Shown: piece after piece, positions 9,067-18,747 of the stretch
Numbering within the stretch: position 1 is the first letter of the stretch
How the letters are laid out: every line of letters starts with the position of its first letter
NCBI GenBank assembly: GCA_947585605.1
Contig: CANPXC010000006.1
Location: 1-32,101, forward strand
Origin: Candidatus Gastranaerophilales bacterium
Lineage (GTDB): Bacteria; Cyanobacteriota; Vampirovibrionia; Gastranaerophilales; Gastranaerophilaceae
Direction: 5' to 3'
Length of the DNA stretch: 32,101 bases
Notes under the pieces: model-generated
Seen by the model: only the letters and a program-made list of their open reading frames with translations
What the model was told of the DNA's origin: nothing
The model's database searches: none
Position numbers and translations under genes: made by a program

Positions 9067-11553
9067 TTATAAAGATATTTTAATGTCATCAGAAGATTTT
9101 CGCTTGTAAAATCTTACTTCTTTAATGCCCTTTATAGGTTTATTTGTTTTGATTGTAATTGTTTTAATTGACTTATTTAAAAGCCATGAGGGAAAATTAT
9201 CCGTGGGTATTAATATATTAGCACCAATTTTGGTATCACATTGTATTTGTGATTTTGAATTATTTATTTCTATTGAATAATGCCTATTTTTATGGGGATT
9301 TTCCGCTGAAATGTAAATTAAATCAGTTTCATCTCCGTTTATCGGTGAATTAAATATTATTTCCAGTTCATTATCGCTTATTTTATTCAGCGTAAATTCT
9401 TTTTTTATTTCGTATACCGGGAGTGTATTAATTGAGTTTGCCCATACTTCAGGCAGATATTTTAAATCATACTTCCCGAGAATTTTATCCATTTTCACTA
9501 AATCATCTTCTGAATATTTAGCGTTCTTTGATTTTATTAAGTATGAAATGTTGTAATCGTTCTTAAATTCGTATTCTCCGGACAAAATTAAATATCTGTA
9601 TATCGGATTTATTCTTATTGACGGTTTTATATTATCCGTAAAGCTTGAAAAATCGACATTTATTATTACAATTTCAGGTTTATTTTTTATTATTTTTTCA
9701 AGCATTTTTAATGATTGATTTGTCGATATCATATTATAAAAAGAAGTAAACATAATCGGAATTCTCTTATTTAGATACATATAGAGCATTCCGTTATTTG
9801 TTAAATCAAGAATGGTATCATCTTTTTTTTCATTTTCATCAACAAATTTTTTAATTTCCTCTTTTTGTTTTTTTTCTAAATACGGAATTTTAATATTACC
9901 GACGTTTTCCAGGCTTGTTTTATTCATATTTTCATTAAAACTATACTTATATACGGGTTTAAATATCAGAAAATTAATAAAAGTATAAATTATTATTGCT
10001 ATCATGATAATTTGAAAAATAAATTTTATTATATTATCTGTGCTTTTAGGGAATTTTAAGCAAATGTAATACGGAATAACAACTGCAATATTTGATAAGG
10101 ATATTTGTGAAATTCTTGAATACAGTTCTCCGTCTATTCTTCCTAAAGTATAATTAAGTGAAATCAGCGGTATCAGCGAGAAAAATGCGTAAAATAATAT
10201 TCTTTTTGTTTTGTTTGTATCCGTAGTATAAGTATTGTTTGAATTAACTTCATCTGCAGACTTTTTCAGGTTATCCCCGTTAAAAACTTCATTTATAAGC
10301 TCCAAAATAAAAAATGGAACTGCTATTATGCTGAAAAGATTAATAAATACGGTTGTTAATGCGCCCAAATTCAGATTATATTGAGGAAAACAGTTCCCAA
10401 ATGCGTATATGTTGCCGGCTATGTAATCTTTTGAAAAATCAATATAATTTTTAATAAATTGAAGATTTTTTATTATAATAATAAAAATAATACCAGCAAT
10501 AGTAAGTAATTTAACTGCTTTGAACTTATTGTCTGATTTAATCAGCTTAAATAAGATATAACAAAATGCCGGAAATGCAGCTATCAGCTGAAAAGTTCCC
10601 ATTGTAGTCCAGGTCGTAATAAATATATATGAAATTAATATGTATAAAATAAGCCATAAAAAAGGTTTAGATAATATTTTATCTTTTAAAAAAAGTATGT
10701 AGCTTGAAAAAAAGATTAATGACATATGAGCTTCAAGCATAAATACTAATGAAGCGAAAATATAACAGCTTGAAAATACATATAAAGCCATAACGGATGA
10801 AGCCAAATACAGTAAATTACTAAAAAGTCTTTCGCCAAGTGTGAATGAATAAACCGTTAATTCATTAAAGAAAAATTTTCCAATAAAGCCGGGGATAATA
10901 TCGTAATATCCATGAACAAGCGCAATATCTTTGTAATACTGCAAATTAAACTTATTATGCATAAAAAATGCCGCAAATCTTTCTCCGTAGTGATGATCAT
11001 CCAACGGAGCATATTCAACATTATACGGCTGCAGAAAAATTAACAGTAATATCGGAGCTATTGCCCAAGGAGAAAATGATTTCCCTTTCCTTTTGTATAT
11101 GTCAAAGGCGGATATTGCCATTAAAATCAAGATTAATAAAACTAATTTTGGGTATATTTTGCCGTCGAACGGATGGAGAAAAACATATCCAATCAGCATT
11201 ACGTATTGGTACTTATATAATATTTTCTGAAAAGGCAGGGATATTGGTTTTACATTTAATAAAAAGTTCCTAATCTTTTCTGATTTTTCTTTTGAAAAAA
11301 TCAAAGATATTTTGTTAATCAGAGCATTTATTATCGGGAAAAGAGTGAAAAACAGCAGTAAATATAAAAAATAGAGTAAGATATCAAAAAATTTATTATA
11401 ATTTAAAAAAATTGAAGTTCCGCAATATAGGTCGGGTAAATTTGTGTAAAAAGTATATTCGGATAAATTATAATGGAGTAAAATGCAAATAAATAGTGCT
11501 GCAAGCATTGTTAAAAGTATACTTATAATATTATAATTTTTATAAATATGCAT
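9067..11553 (-). CDS. Large polytopic membrane protein, possible GT-C-fold glycosyltransferase, unassigned
   Basis: 828 aa, many TM segments, an acidic motif PLDDHHYGE in an early loop, and a soluble C-terminal domain. No motif I recognise as a specific family. Confidence 0.6.
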   Translation of the reverse strand: MHIYKNYNIISILLTMLAALFICILLHYNLSEYTFYTNLPDLYCGTSIFLNYNKFFDILLYFLYLLLFFTLFPIINALINKISLIFSKEKSEKIRNFLLNVKPISLPFQKILYKYQYVMLIGYVFLHPFDGKIYPKLVLLILILMAISAFDIYKRKGKSFSPWAIAPILLLIFLQPYNVEYAPLDDHHYGERFAAFFMHNKFNLQYYKDIALVHGYYDIIPGFIGKFFFNELTVYSFTLGERLFSNLLYLASSVMALYVFSSCYIFASLVFMLEAHMSLIFFSSYILFLKDKILSKPFLWLILYILISYIFITTWTTMGTFQLIAAFPAFCYILFKLIKSDNKFKAVKLLTIAGIIFIIIIKNLQFIKNYIDFSKDYIAGNIYAFGNCFPQYNLNLGALTTVFINLFSIIAVPFFILELINEVFNGDNLKKSADEVNSNNTYTTDTNKTKRILFYAFFSLIPLISLNYTLGRIDGELYSRISQISLSNIAVVIPYYICLKFPKSTDNIIKFIFQIIMIAIIIYTFINFLIFKPVYKYSFNENMNKTSLENVGNIKIPYLEKKQKEEIKKFVDENEKKDDTILDLTNNGMLYMYLNKRIPIMFTSFYNMISTNQSLKMLEKIIKNKPEIVIINVDFSSFTDNIKPSIRINPIYRYLILSGEYEFKNDYNISYLIKSKNAKYSEDDLVKMDKILGKYDLKYLPEVWANSINTLPVYEIKKEFTLNKISDNELEIIFNSPINGDETDLIYISAENPHKNRHYSIEINNSKSQIQCDTKIGANILIPTDNFPSWLLNKSIKTITIKTNKPIKGIKEVRFYKRKSSDDIKISL

Positions 11554-11632
11554 TATTATTATCCCTAACGATTTTAGTATACACAGTTGTTAAGTTTTTT
11601 ACAAATTTTGGCTAAAAAGATAAAATTATATT

Positions 11633-13597
11633 ATGAATAAAAATTTTACATCAAAACTGATATTGGTCATTGTGCTGTTCTTTATAACGGCATTAATGTA
11701 TGTGCTGTCATTAAATTATATTGATGACAAGGCTAATGATTTTTGTACAAAAATTATAACAAATGTTTTTAATAAAAAATCATCGGATAATGTCGTAATT
11801 GTTGCAATAGACAGTAAATCAACCGATAAAATCAAGTGGCCATGGCAGCGGGATTTATTTTCGGATATTTTTGATTATTTAGAATATTATGCCGGCGCTA
11901 AAGCAATAATTTTTCATAATTTAGTTTTGTATCCCGACTCATATTATCCGCAAAAGGATTTAATTTTCTATAATCACATAGCAAAAAATAAAAGACTTAT
12001 AAACAGCTATATATTGGTAAATTCAGCATTCGCGGGTGATGTTCTGCCGGGAGAATTTTTAAAAGAATTTGATAAAAAAAATAATTTAAATATAATCGAC
12101 AAAAGGCATAACAGTATTATTATTCCATATAAGGCAGTCATAAATTTACCAAAAGACTATCTGTTAAATGTAAACAATCTCGCCTCTTCTATTTTATCGG
12201 AGGATAAAGACGAAATATTAAGAAACTATATGCCGGTTGTTTTTTTGAACGATAAAATATACCCTTCAATAGCTCTCAGTGCATATTCTATGTATACGGG
12301 AATAAAAGATTTTGTGCTTTATGATGATTACTTATGTTCCTCAGATAATTGCAAAACCCTTAAAATTCCGATTAAAACACTCCAGACAAGAGATAGTCTC
12401 GGTAATACGATTGAAGGACTATACACAAAAATTGATTGGTATAAACCTCAGAGCGATTATTACATGCATAAAACATATTCCGCCATTGATGTTTTAGTTT
12501 CATATTATGATGTAAAACGAGGAAGTGTGCCTAAAATACCTTTTGAAGCCTTTAAAGATAAAATAGTCATTATTGGGCTTAATGCTGATAAAAGCGTTTG
12601 GGAACAGTTGAGCGAAACTCCGGTTATGTATAAACAAGCAGATATTGATGTACATGCTTCATTTATAAGCAATATGCTCGCTAATTCATTTCAAAAAAAT
12701 TCTCAGTTTGACGCTACTTTAATTATTACTGTTATATTTTCCATGTTTGTTATATTGGGATTTAGACGGTTTAAATATAATATGATTTTAGCAACTTCTC
12801 TTTCCGTATTATATTTTTCCTATTATTTAGTTCAATACAAATTAAAAATTATAATACCGCCCGTTACTCCAATTATAACGATTTATTTATCGGCGTTAAT
12901 GAAGCAATTGTATTCATTAATTACAATTGACAAAACGGTTGATATGATTAAGCGGGCAATGGGCAAATATGTTTCTAAAGATGTAATGAAAAGTGTTTTA
13001 TCAAATTTAGATAAATTAAAAGTCGGCGGTTCAAGAGCTGTTGTTACAATCTTGTTCGTTGATATAAGAAATTTCACGGGGATATCCGAAAATCTTTCTC
13101 CGCAAGATGTTACAATTGTACTTAATGAATATTTTTCTACGATTGAACCGATAATAGCAAAATATCACGGAATTATTAATAAATATATGGGTGATGGTGT
13201 TCTTGCCATATTCGGTGAACCGATAAAGCAAGAAAATCATGCAATAAATGCCGTTAAATGCGCTATGGATATTATGGAAGCAGTAAAACTTTTAAGAAGC
13301 AAATTTATTATGGAGGATAAGCCTAAAATAGAAATAGGAATAGGTATTAATACGGGTGAAGTGTTTGCGGGTAATATCGGTACGGATGAAAGGCTTGAAT
13401 ATACCGTAATTGGTGATAATGTTAACCTTGCATACAGAATTGAGTCTTACAACAGACTTTTAAAAACATCATTTTTAATAAGTCAATATACATACGATTA
13501 TGTTAAAGACTATGTTGATTGTGTTAAACTCAGTCAGGTCGATATTAAAGGTAAATCTAAACCGATAGATATTTATGAAGTTTTAAATATAAAATAA
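11633..13597 (+). CDS. CHASE2-domain adenylate/guanylate cyclase (class III)
   Basis: N-terminal TM, CHASE2-like region (VVIVAIDSKSTDKIKWPWQRDLFSDIFDYLEYYAGAKAIIF), three TM segments, then the cyclase catalytic domain (TILFVDIRNFTGISE, NKYMGDGVLAIFGEP, GIGINTGEVFAGNIG, EYTVIGDNVNLAYRIES). Confidence 0.92.
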   Translation: MNKNFTSKLILVIVLFFITALMYVLSLNYIDDKANDFCTKIITNVFNKKSSDNVVIVAIDSKSTDKIKWPWQRDLFSDIFDYLEYYAGAKAIIFHNLVLYPDSYYPQKDLIFYNHIAKNKRLINSYILVNSAFAGDVLPGEFLKEFDKKNNLNIIDKRHNSIIIPYKAVINLPKDYLLNVNNLASSILSEDKDEILRNYMPVVFLNDKIYPSIALSAYSMYTGIKDFVLYDDYLCSSDNCKTLKIPIKTLQTRDSLGNTIEGLYTKIDWYKPQSDYYMHKTYSAIDVLVSYYDVKRGSVPKIPFEAFKDKIVIIGLNADKSVWEQLSETPVMYKQADIDVHASFISNMLANSFQKNSQFDATLIITVIFSMFVILGFRRFKYNMILATSLSVLYFSYYLVQYKLKIIIPPVTPIITIYLSALMKQLYSLITIDKTVDMIKRAMGKYVSKDVMKSVLSNLDKLKVGGSRAVVTILFVDIRNFTGISENLSPQDVTIVLNEYFSTIEPIIAKYHGIINKYMGDGVLAIFGEPIKQENHAINAVKCAMDIMEAVKLLRSKFIMEDKPKIEIGIGINTGEVFAGNIGTDERLEYTVIGDNVNLAYRIESYNRLLKTSFLISQYTYDYVKDYVDCVKLSQVDIKGKSKPIDIYEVLNIK

Positions 13598-13600
13598 AAT

Positions 13601-16006
13601 ATGAGTGAAAATATATTAACTAAAGAAGAATTAGAGCATATTAAGCGCGCAATTGACGTCGAAGAAAAATATAAATACATTAATATTCACGGCCGTGAGT
13701 GCGTTTTTTCGGATTTCATTTTAAATAATTTAAGAGTTATTTATAAAAAGTCAAAAAAAAATGTTAAGTGGCTTCCTATTATTGAGGCTTTTGAACATTA
13801 TCCAATGGAAAATCCGCTTCAACGTAAGAAATCAGTTATAAGATTTATAAATCTCTTAAAAGAAGATTTAACAAAAACTGATAAAAACAACAATAATAAG
13901 CAGTTTAATAAAGATATTTATAATTCCGATGTTATTATGCTTAAAGGCGTCGGCCCAAAATTCGGATATCTGCTTAATAAACTCGGTATTTTCACCGTAT
14001 TTGATTTAATCAGCTATTACCCTAAAAAATATTTGGATTACTCATCAAGATGTACAATATCATCTTTAAAAGAAGGTATATCGGTTACTGTTTACGGGGT
14101 TATATCATCTCTTAAAACGTTTACCACAAACAAAAATTTAACAATAATAAAAGTCGGTATTTCTGATTCCACAGGAACTATTGAATTAAACTATTTTTAT
14201 AATAAACTCAACCGCTATTCAATAGAACGGTATAAATCTCAATTCCCTAAAGGTTCACCAATTATGGTGTCAGGTGTTGTGAAAAAAGATAATTATACCG
14301 GTAAATACACAATTGATAAACCACAGCACCAATTGGTAAGCGGTGATAATTTCGATAATGATAATTTAAACATGGGGAGAATTGTTCCCGTTTATCCGCT
14401 TGTTGAAAATCTTAATATTAAAGCTCTGCGTAAGGCCGTAAAAAATGCCGTAGATGAATATTCACATATGATTGAAAATATTTTACCGGATGAAATCATA
14501 AAAAAATACAATATGCCAGAGAAAAGAGAAGCAATAAAAACTATTCACTTTCCCTCAAATGAAGATGATTTGGAAGCTGCAAGATTTTCATTAATTTATG
14601 AAGAATTATTTTTGCTTCAGGTTAAATTATTCTTTTTGAAAGAGCGAAAAAAACATACATATAAAACTGTTTCGCTTGAAATAAAAAATGACGGACTTGT
14701 AAATAAATTCATAAAAAGTCTGCCTTTTGAACTGACCTCTGCGCAAAAACACGCAATCAATGAGATACTGAACGACATTAATAAAAATGAGCCTATGCAA
14801 AGGCTTCTTCAAGGAGATGTCGGAAGCGGAAAAACAGTTGTTGCGTGCATTATGCTTCTTGCCGCTATCGAAAATAATTTTCAAACGGCAATAATGGCTC
14901 CGACTGAAATTTTAGCACAGCAGCATTTCAATAATTTTGTTAAATGGCTGACCCCTTTTGGTATAAATGTTGCACTATTTACTTCTTCTAATTCTAAAAA
15001 GCTGAAAACTCAGCTGGAACGCGATTTAAGAAACGGTCAAATTAATATTGCAATCGGTACTCATTCATTAATTCAAGATAATATTGAATTTAAAAATCTT
15101 GGGGCAATTGTTATTGATGAACAGCACCGATTTGGCGTTAAGCAGAGAAATATATTAAAAAACAAAGCGGATATACCGCAAATGCTTACAATGACAGCAA
15201 CACCAATTCCGAGAAGCCTTGCTTTAACCGTTCATGGAGATTTGGATTTAACGGTTATTGACGAATTACCGAAGGGAAGAAAACCCGTAAAAACTGCCTT
15301 ATTGAAGCTTTCGCAAAGAAAACAGGCTCTTGATTTAATTAAAAATGAAGTGAAAAAAGGACATCAGGCTTATATTGTATTTCCGTTAATTGAAGAATCC
15401 GAAACATTATCCGCAAAAGCGGCAACAAAAGAAGCTAAAGAACTGCAGGAAGGATATTTCTCTGATTTAAAAGTCGGATTGCTCCACGGAAAAATGAAAA
15501 CTGACGAAAAAGACAAAATAATGTCGGATTTTAAAAATAAAATGTATGATGTACTTGTTGCCACTACGGTTGTTGAAGTAGGTGTCGATGTTCCTAATGC
15601 AACAGTTATTGTTATAGAAAATGCCGAACGTTTCGGTTTATCCCAATTACACCAGTTAAGAGGCAGAGTCGGAAGAAATTCACTTCAATCATATTGCATT
15701 CTTGTTTCTTCAACAAGAAATGAAGATACTCTGCACCGCCTGAATGTACTTGTACAAACAAATGACGGCTTTGTTATTGCGGAAAAAGATTTGGAAATAA
15801 GAGGTCCGGGTGAATTTTTAGGAGTTCGGCAAAGCGGTTTAGTCGAACTAAGACTTGCCGATTTGACAAGGGATTTACCTATTTTGGAAAAAGCCAGAGA
15901 GGACGCAAAAGAGTATCTCTGCTCTCATAATACGGATGAATTGCCAAAATCACTTTTGGATTATATAAAAAATCAATTGCCGAGTTCATCTGAGCTTACG
16001 AACTAA
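13601..16006 (+). CDS. recG: ATP-dependent DNA helicase RecG
   Basis: MLKGVGPKFGYLLNKLGI wedge region, LLQGDVGSGKTVVACIM (Walker A), VIDEQHRFGVKQR, MTATPIPRSLALTVHGDLD, HQLRGRVGRN, DLEIRGPGEFLGVRQSG. About 110 extra N-terminal residues. Confidence 0.96.
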   Translation: MSENILTKEELEHIKRAIDVEEKYKYINIHGRECVFSDFILNNLRVIYKKSKKNVKWLPIIEAFEHYPMENPLQRKKSVIRFINLLKEDLTKTDKNNNNKQFNKDIYNSDVIMLKGVGPKFGYLLNKLGIFTVFDLISYYPKKYLDYSSRCTISSLKEGISVTVYGVISSLKTFTTNKNLTIIKVGISDSTGTIELNYFYNKLNRYSIERYKSQFPKGSPIMVSGVVKKDNYTGKYTIDKPQHQLVSGDNFDNDNLNMGRIVPVYPLVENLNIKALRKAVKNAVDEYSHMIENILPDEIIKKYNMPEKREAIKTIHFPSNEDDLEAARFSLIYEELFLLQVKLFFLKERKKHTYKTVSLEIKNDGLVNKFIKSLPFELTSAQKHAINEILNDINKNEPMQRLLQGDVGSGKTVVACIMLLAAIENNFQTAIMAPTEILAQQHFNNFVKWLTPFGINVALFTSSNSKKLKTQLERDLRNGQINIAIGTHSLIQDNIEFKNLGAIVIDEQHRFGVKQRNILKNKADIPQMLTMTATPIPRSLALTVHGDLDLTVIDELPKGRKPVKTALLKLSQRKQALDLIKNEVKKGHQAYIVFPLIEESETLSAKAATKEAKELQEGYFSDLKVGLLHGKMKTDEKDKIMSDFKNKMYDVLVATTVVEVGVDVPNATVIVIENAERFGLSQLHQLRGRVGRNSLQSYCILVSSTRNEDTLHRLNVLVQTNDGFVIAEKDLEIRGPGEFLGVRQSGLVELRLADLTRDLPILEKAREDAKEYLCSHNTDELPKSLLDYIKNQLPSSSELTN

Positions 16007-17691
16007 GTTTTTACATACACGTACAAAGTCCAATCCCCCGAAGTCGTTATGCTGTCAAGTTTTAATTCTTTTTTAAACGCATACAGTAAATTGTTTTTTA
16101 AACTTGAAAATACTAAAAATATAAAAGGGGTACGTTCATATACGCTGTCATCAGCTGTTATTCGTTTAATATCTTCGTTAGATAAGAAGGATACATTTTT
16201 TAGAATTATAATTCCTACTCTGTCCCCTTTTTTCATTTGTTTTATGTATTTATCATTTACATATTTAATTATTTTTTTATTGGGAATTTCATCAAAATAA
16301 TCTTTGTATATGGTCTTTCCTTGTGAAATAACAATATGATAATCGTTATTATTAAATAATACATTGTTGAAATTATATTTGTTTATAGAGTCAAATTTAT
16401 ATGTGTCATTTTCATTAAAGTATCTTTTAAACTTTTCTAAATCATAATATGTCAAAATTACGGTGTCGTTATGAGTTAATCTTGAATGTTTAATTAATTC
16501 AGTGACTGCCCTGTGACCTTCAGGCCTTGTTCTTCGCTGAACCGCAGTGTCAGAATTATAAATGTAAAACAAATTGAGTAAAATAAGTACGGCAATTAAA
16601 ATATTTTTTAAATTTTTCTTTTGAATACTTTCAATGCCTGAAATTACGGCTAATATCAAAATAGGATAAATTTCTGTTGTATATTTTGTTATTAAAATAA
16701 TTTTACCGGCTAATGCAAAAAAAATCAAAACTGCAAAAAATCCCAAACAAGCACACATCATATAATTTAAAATTTTGTTCTTATTAAAAAAGGATTTAAT
16801 CAATGCCGCAATACAGATTATAGCCGGAATTACAGCGAAAATAATAAATGATATGTTTATTTTTTCGTGTGAATATATATATGTAAGGAAGCTTTCAGGT
16901 GTGTTAATAATATTGGTTTGAATTGGTGAAAAATAATCTACAAATACGCATAAAATTTTTGTATACGAAAAATCAGACCAAAATTGTGATAAATTTTTTG
17001 AAAACGCTATTGATATTAAAAACGGCGATAAAATTAGCATTACCAATAAAAAAGGAAAAATATATTCAATAAATTTATAAATCGGTAATATTTTATCTTT
17101 GCACTGATTATTGTACCTGTACAAATAGGTTAAAAGTGAAATAATAATAAAAAATGAGAATATAATTCCAAGTGTATGAAGCGCGCATAAAATAAAATTA
17201 TAAAATAGAAACAGTATAAAATTACCTTTTGAAGGATTTCTTACAGACCGTACAAAATATAAAGCAATTGCAGCGGATACTAAAAAAATTATGCTGTACA
17301 ATCTTACTTCCTGAGCAAAATATATTAAAAACGAGCTGACGGCAGTAAATAATGCACAGAGTAATCCCGTATTTTTATTATTAAATAACTCTTTTCCCAA
17401 CAGATACATTAAAGGTATTGAAGCGACTGAAGGTAAGACAGATGACCATCTTAAAGATAAATCCGTATCGGGAAATATTAAAAGCCATAATTTAAGATAA
17501 ATATAATACAATGGCATGTGGCAATTTCTGAAAACTAATGTAAGAAATTCCGAAAGATTATTTTTTGCTGCGGTATACCAGGAAACATATTCATCAAACC
17601 ACAAACCTTCCGGTTTATCCAAAAGCCAAATCCTAAAAAATAGTCCGGCTAAAATAATTATAAATAGTTTTAATAAGGTTTTGTTTTTCAT
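16003..17691 (-). CDS. GT39/ArnT-like membrane glycosyltransferase (PMT superfamily)
   Basis: GLWFDEYVSWYTAAKNN (acidic DE motif), RNCHMPLYYIYLKLWLLIFPDTDLSLRWSSVLPSVASIPLMYLLGKELF, QEVRLYSIIFL, multiple TM segments. Confidence 0.78.
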   Translation of the reverse strand: MKNKTLLKLFIIILAGLFFRIWLLDKPEGLWFDEYVSWYTAAKNNLSEFLTLVFRNCHMPLYYIYLKLWLLIFPDTDLSLRWSSVLPSVASIPLMYLLGKELFNNKNTGLLCALFTAVSSFLIYFAQEVRLYSIIFLVSAAIALYFVRSVRNPSKGNFILFLFYNFILCALHTLGIIFSFFIIISLLTYLYRYNNQCKDKILPIYKFIEYIFPFLLVMLILSPFLISIAFSKNLSQFWSDFSYTKILCVFVDYFSPIQTNIINTPESFLTYIYSHEKINISFIIFAVIPAIICIAALIKSFFNKNKILNYMMCACLGFFAVLIFFALAGKIILITKYTTEIYPILILAVISGIESIQKKNLKNILIAVLILLNLFYIYNSDTAVQRRTRPEGHRAVTELIKHSRLTHNDTVILTYYDLEKFKRYFNENDTYKFDSINKYNFNNVLFNNNDYHIVISQGKTIYKDYFDEIPNKKIIKYVNDKYIKQMKKGDRVGIIILKNVSFLSNEDIKRITADDSVYERTPFIFLVFSSLKNNLLYAFKKELKLDSITTSGDWTLYVYVKT

Positions 17692-17748
17692 AAAATTTTT
17701 ACATGCTATTATTATAATAAAATATTAACACATAATAAACATAAAAGT

Positions 17749-18687
17749 ATGAAACTGATAATTCAAATACCTTGTTATAACGAAGAAGTAGCACTGCCGG
17801 TCACACTATCTCAGCTTCCTGAACATATTGACGGTATTGATGAAATTGAAATATTGATTTCAGATGACGGAAGTACGGACAGAACTGTTGAAATAGCAAA
17901 ATCATACGGTGTTCATCACATAGAAACAACCACACACCACAGAGGGCTTGCAAAAACATTTATGGCGGGTATTCAAAGAGCAATAGCGGAAGGTGCTGAT
18001 ATAATTGTAAATACTGACGCCGACAATCAGTACAATGCTGAAGATATAGAAAAACTTGTCCGCCCGATAATTGATAAAAAAGCTGATATTGTAATAGGCG
18101 CGCGTCCTATAAAACAAATAAAAGAGTTTTCAAAGCTTAAAAAGTTTCTTCAATTTGCCGGTTCAAAAATTGTCAGATTGCTAAGTTCAACTGCAACGGA
18201 AGATGCACCAAGCGGTTTTAGAGCATTTTCCCGTGACGCTGCTCTTTCAATTAATGTTTTTGACAACTATACATATACAATAGAAACCGTTATTCAGTCG
18301 AAAACTAAGGGGCTTCATATTATTTCGGTTCCGATAAGAGTTAATTCATCATACAGAAAATCAAGACTTGTTAAAAATATCTTTTCATATATAAGAAAAA
18401 ATTCATTTACAATTTTAAGAATGTTTATTATTTACCGTCCTTTCAGATTTTTTGCTCTAATCGGCGGTGTAATATTCCTTTTCGGTATGGTTTTGATTGT
18501 CAGATTTTTATTATATTACTTTTTTGGCTCGGGAAACGGGCATATTCAATCATTAATTATATCATCAATACTTTTAATTACAGGATTTCAGACATTTATA
18601 TTCGGAGTGTTAGCAGACTTGCTTGCTATTAACAGGAAATTAATTGAAGATGTACAAGTCCGCACAAAGAAACTTGAAAATAAATAG
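17749..18687 (+). CDS. GT2-family glycosyltransferase with C-terminal TM segments (polyprenyl-phosphate sugar transferase-like)
   Basis: IIQIPCYNEEVALPVTLSQLP, ILISDDGSTDRTVEIAKSYG, IIVNTDADNQYNAEDI, DAPSGFRAFSRDAAL; two C-terminal hydrophobic segments. Confidence 0.9.
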   Translation: MKLIIQIPCYNEEVALPVTLSQLPEHIDGIDEIEILISDDGSTDRTVEIAKSYGVHHIETTTHHRGLAKTFMAGIQRAIAEGADIIVNTDADNQYNAEDIEKLVRPIIDKKADIVIGARPIKQIKEFSKLKKFLQFAGSKIVRLLSSTATEDAPSGFRAFSRDAALSINVFDNYTYTIETVIQSKTKGLHIISVPIRVNSSYRKSRLVKNIFSYIRKNSFTILRMFIIYRPFRFFALIGGVIFLFGMVLIVRFLLYYFFGSGNGHIQSLIISSILLITGFQTFIFGVLADLLAINRKLIEDVQVRTKKLENK

Positions 18688-18747
18688 CCTCTCGTTATAG
18701 ATAGAAGGCTAACATAACTTTTTAATAATTTGAATAATAATTTCTAT

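Noticed and set aside
13381-13445. GDNVN instead of GDTVN in the cyclase catalytic domain as a sign of inactivation
   Set aside because: The residues needed for metal binding, purine recognition and transition-state stabilisation appear present at other positions, so this is probably neutral.
16003-16006. 4-nt overlap of convergent stop codons of recG and the GT39-like gene
   Set aside because: Compact gene packing is normal in this window; no sign of regulatory function.
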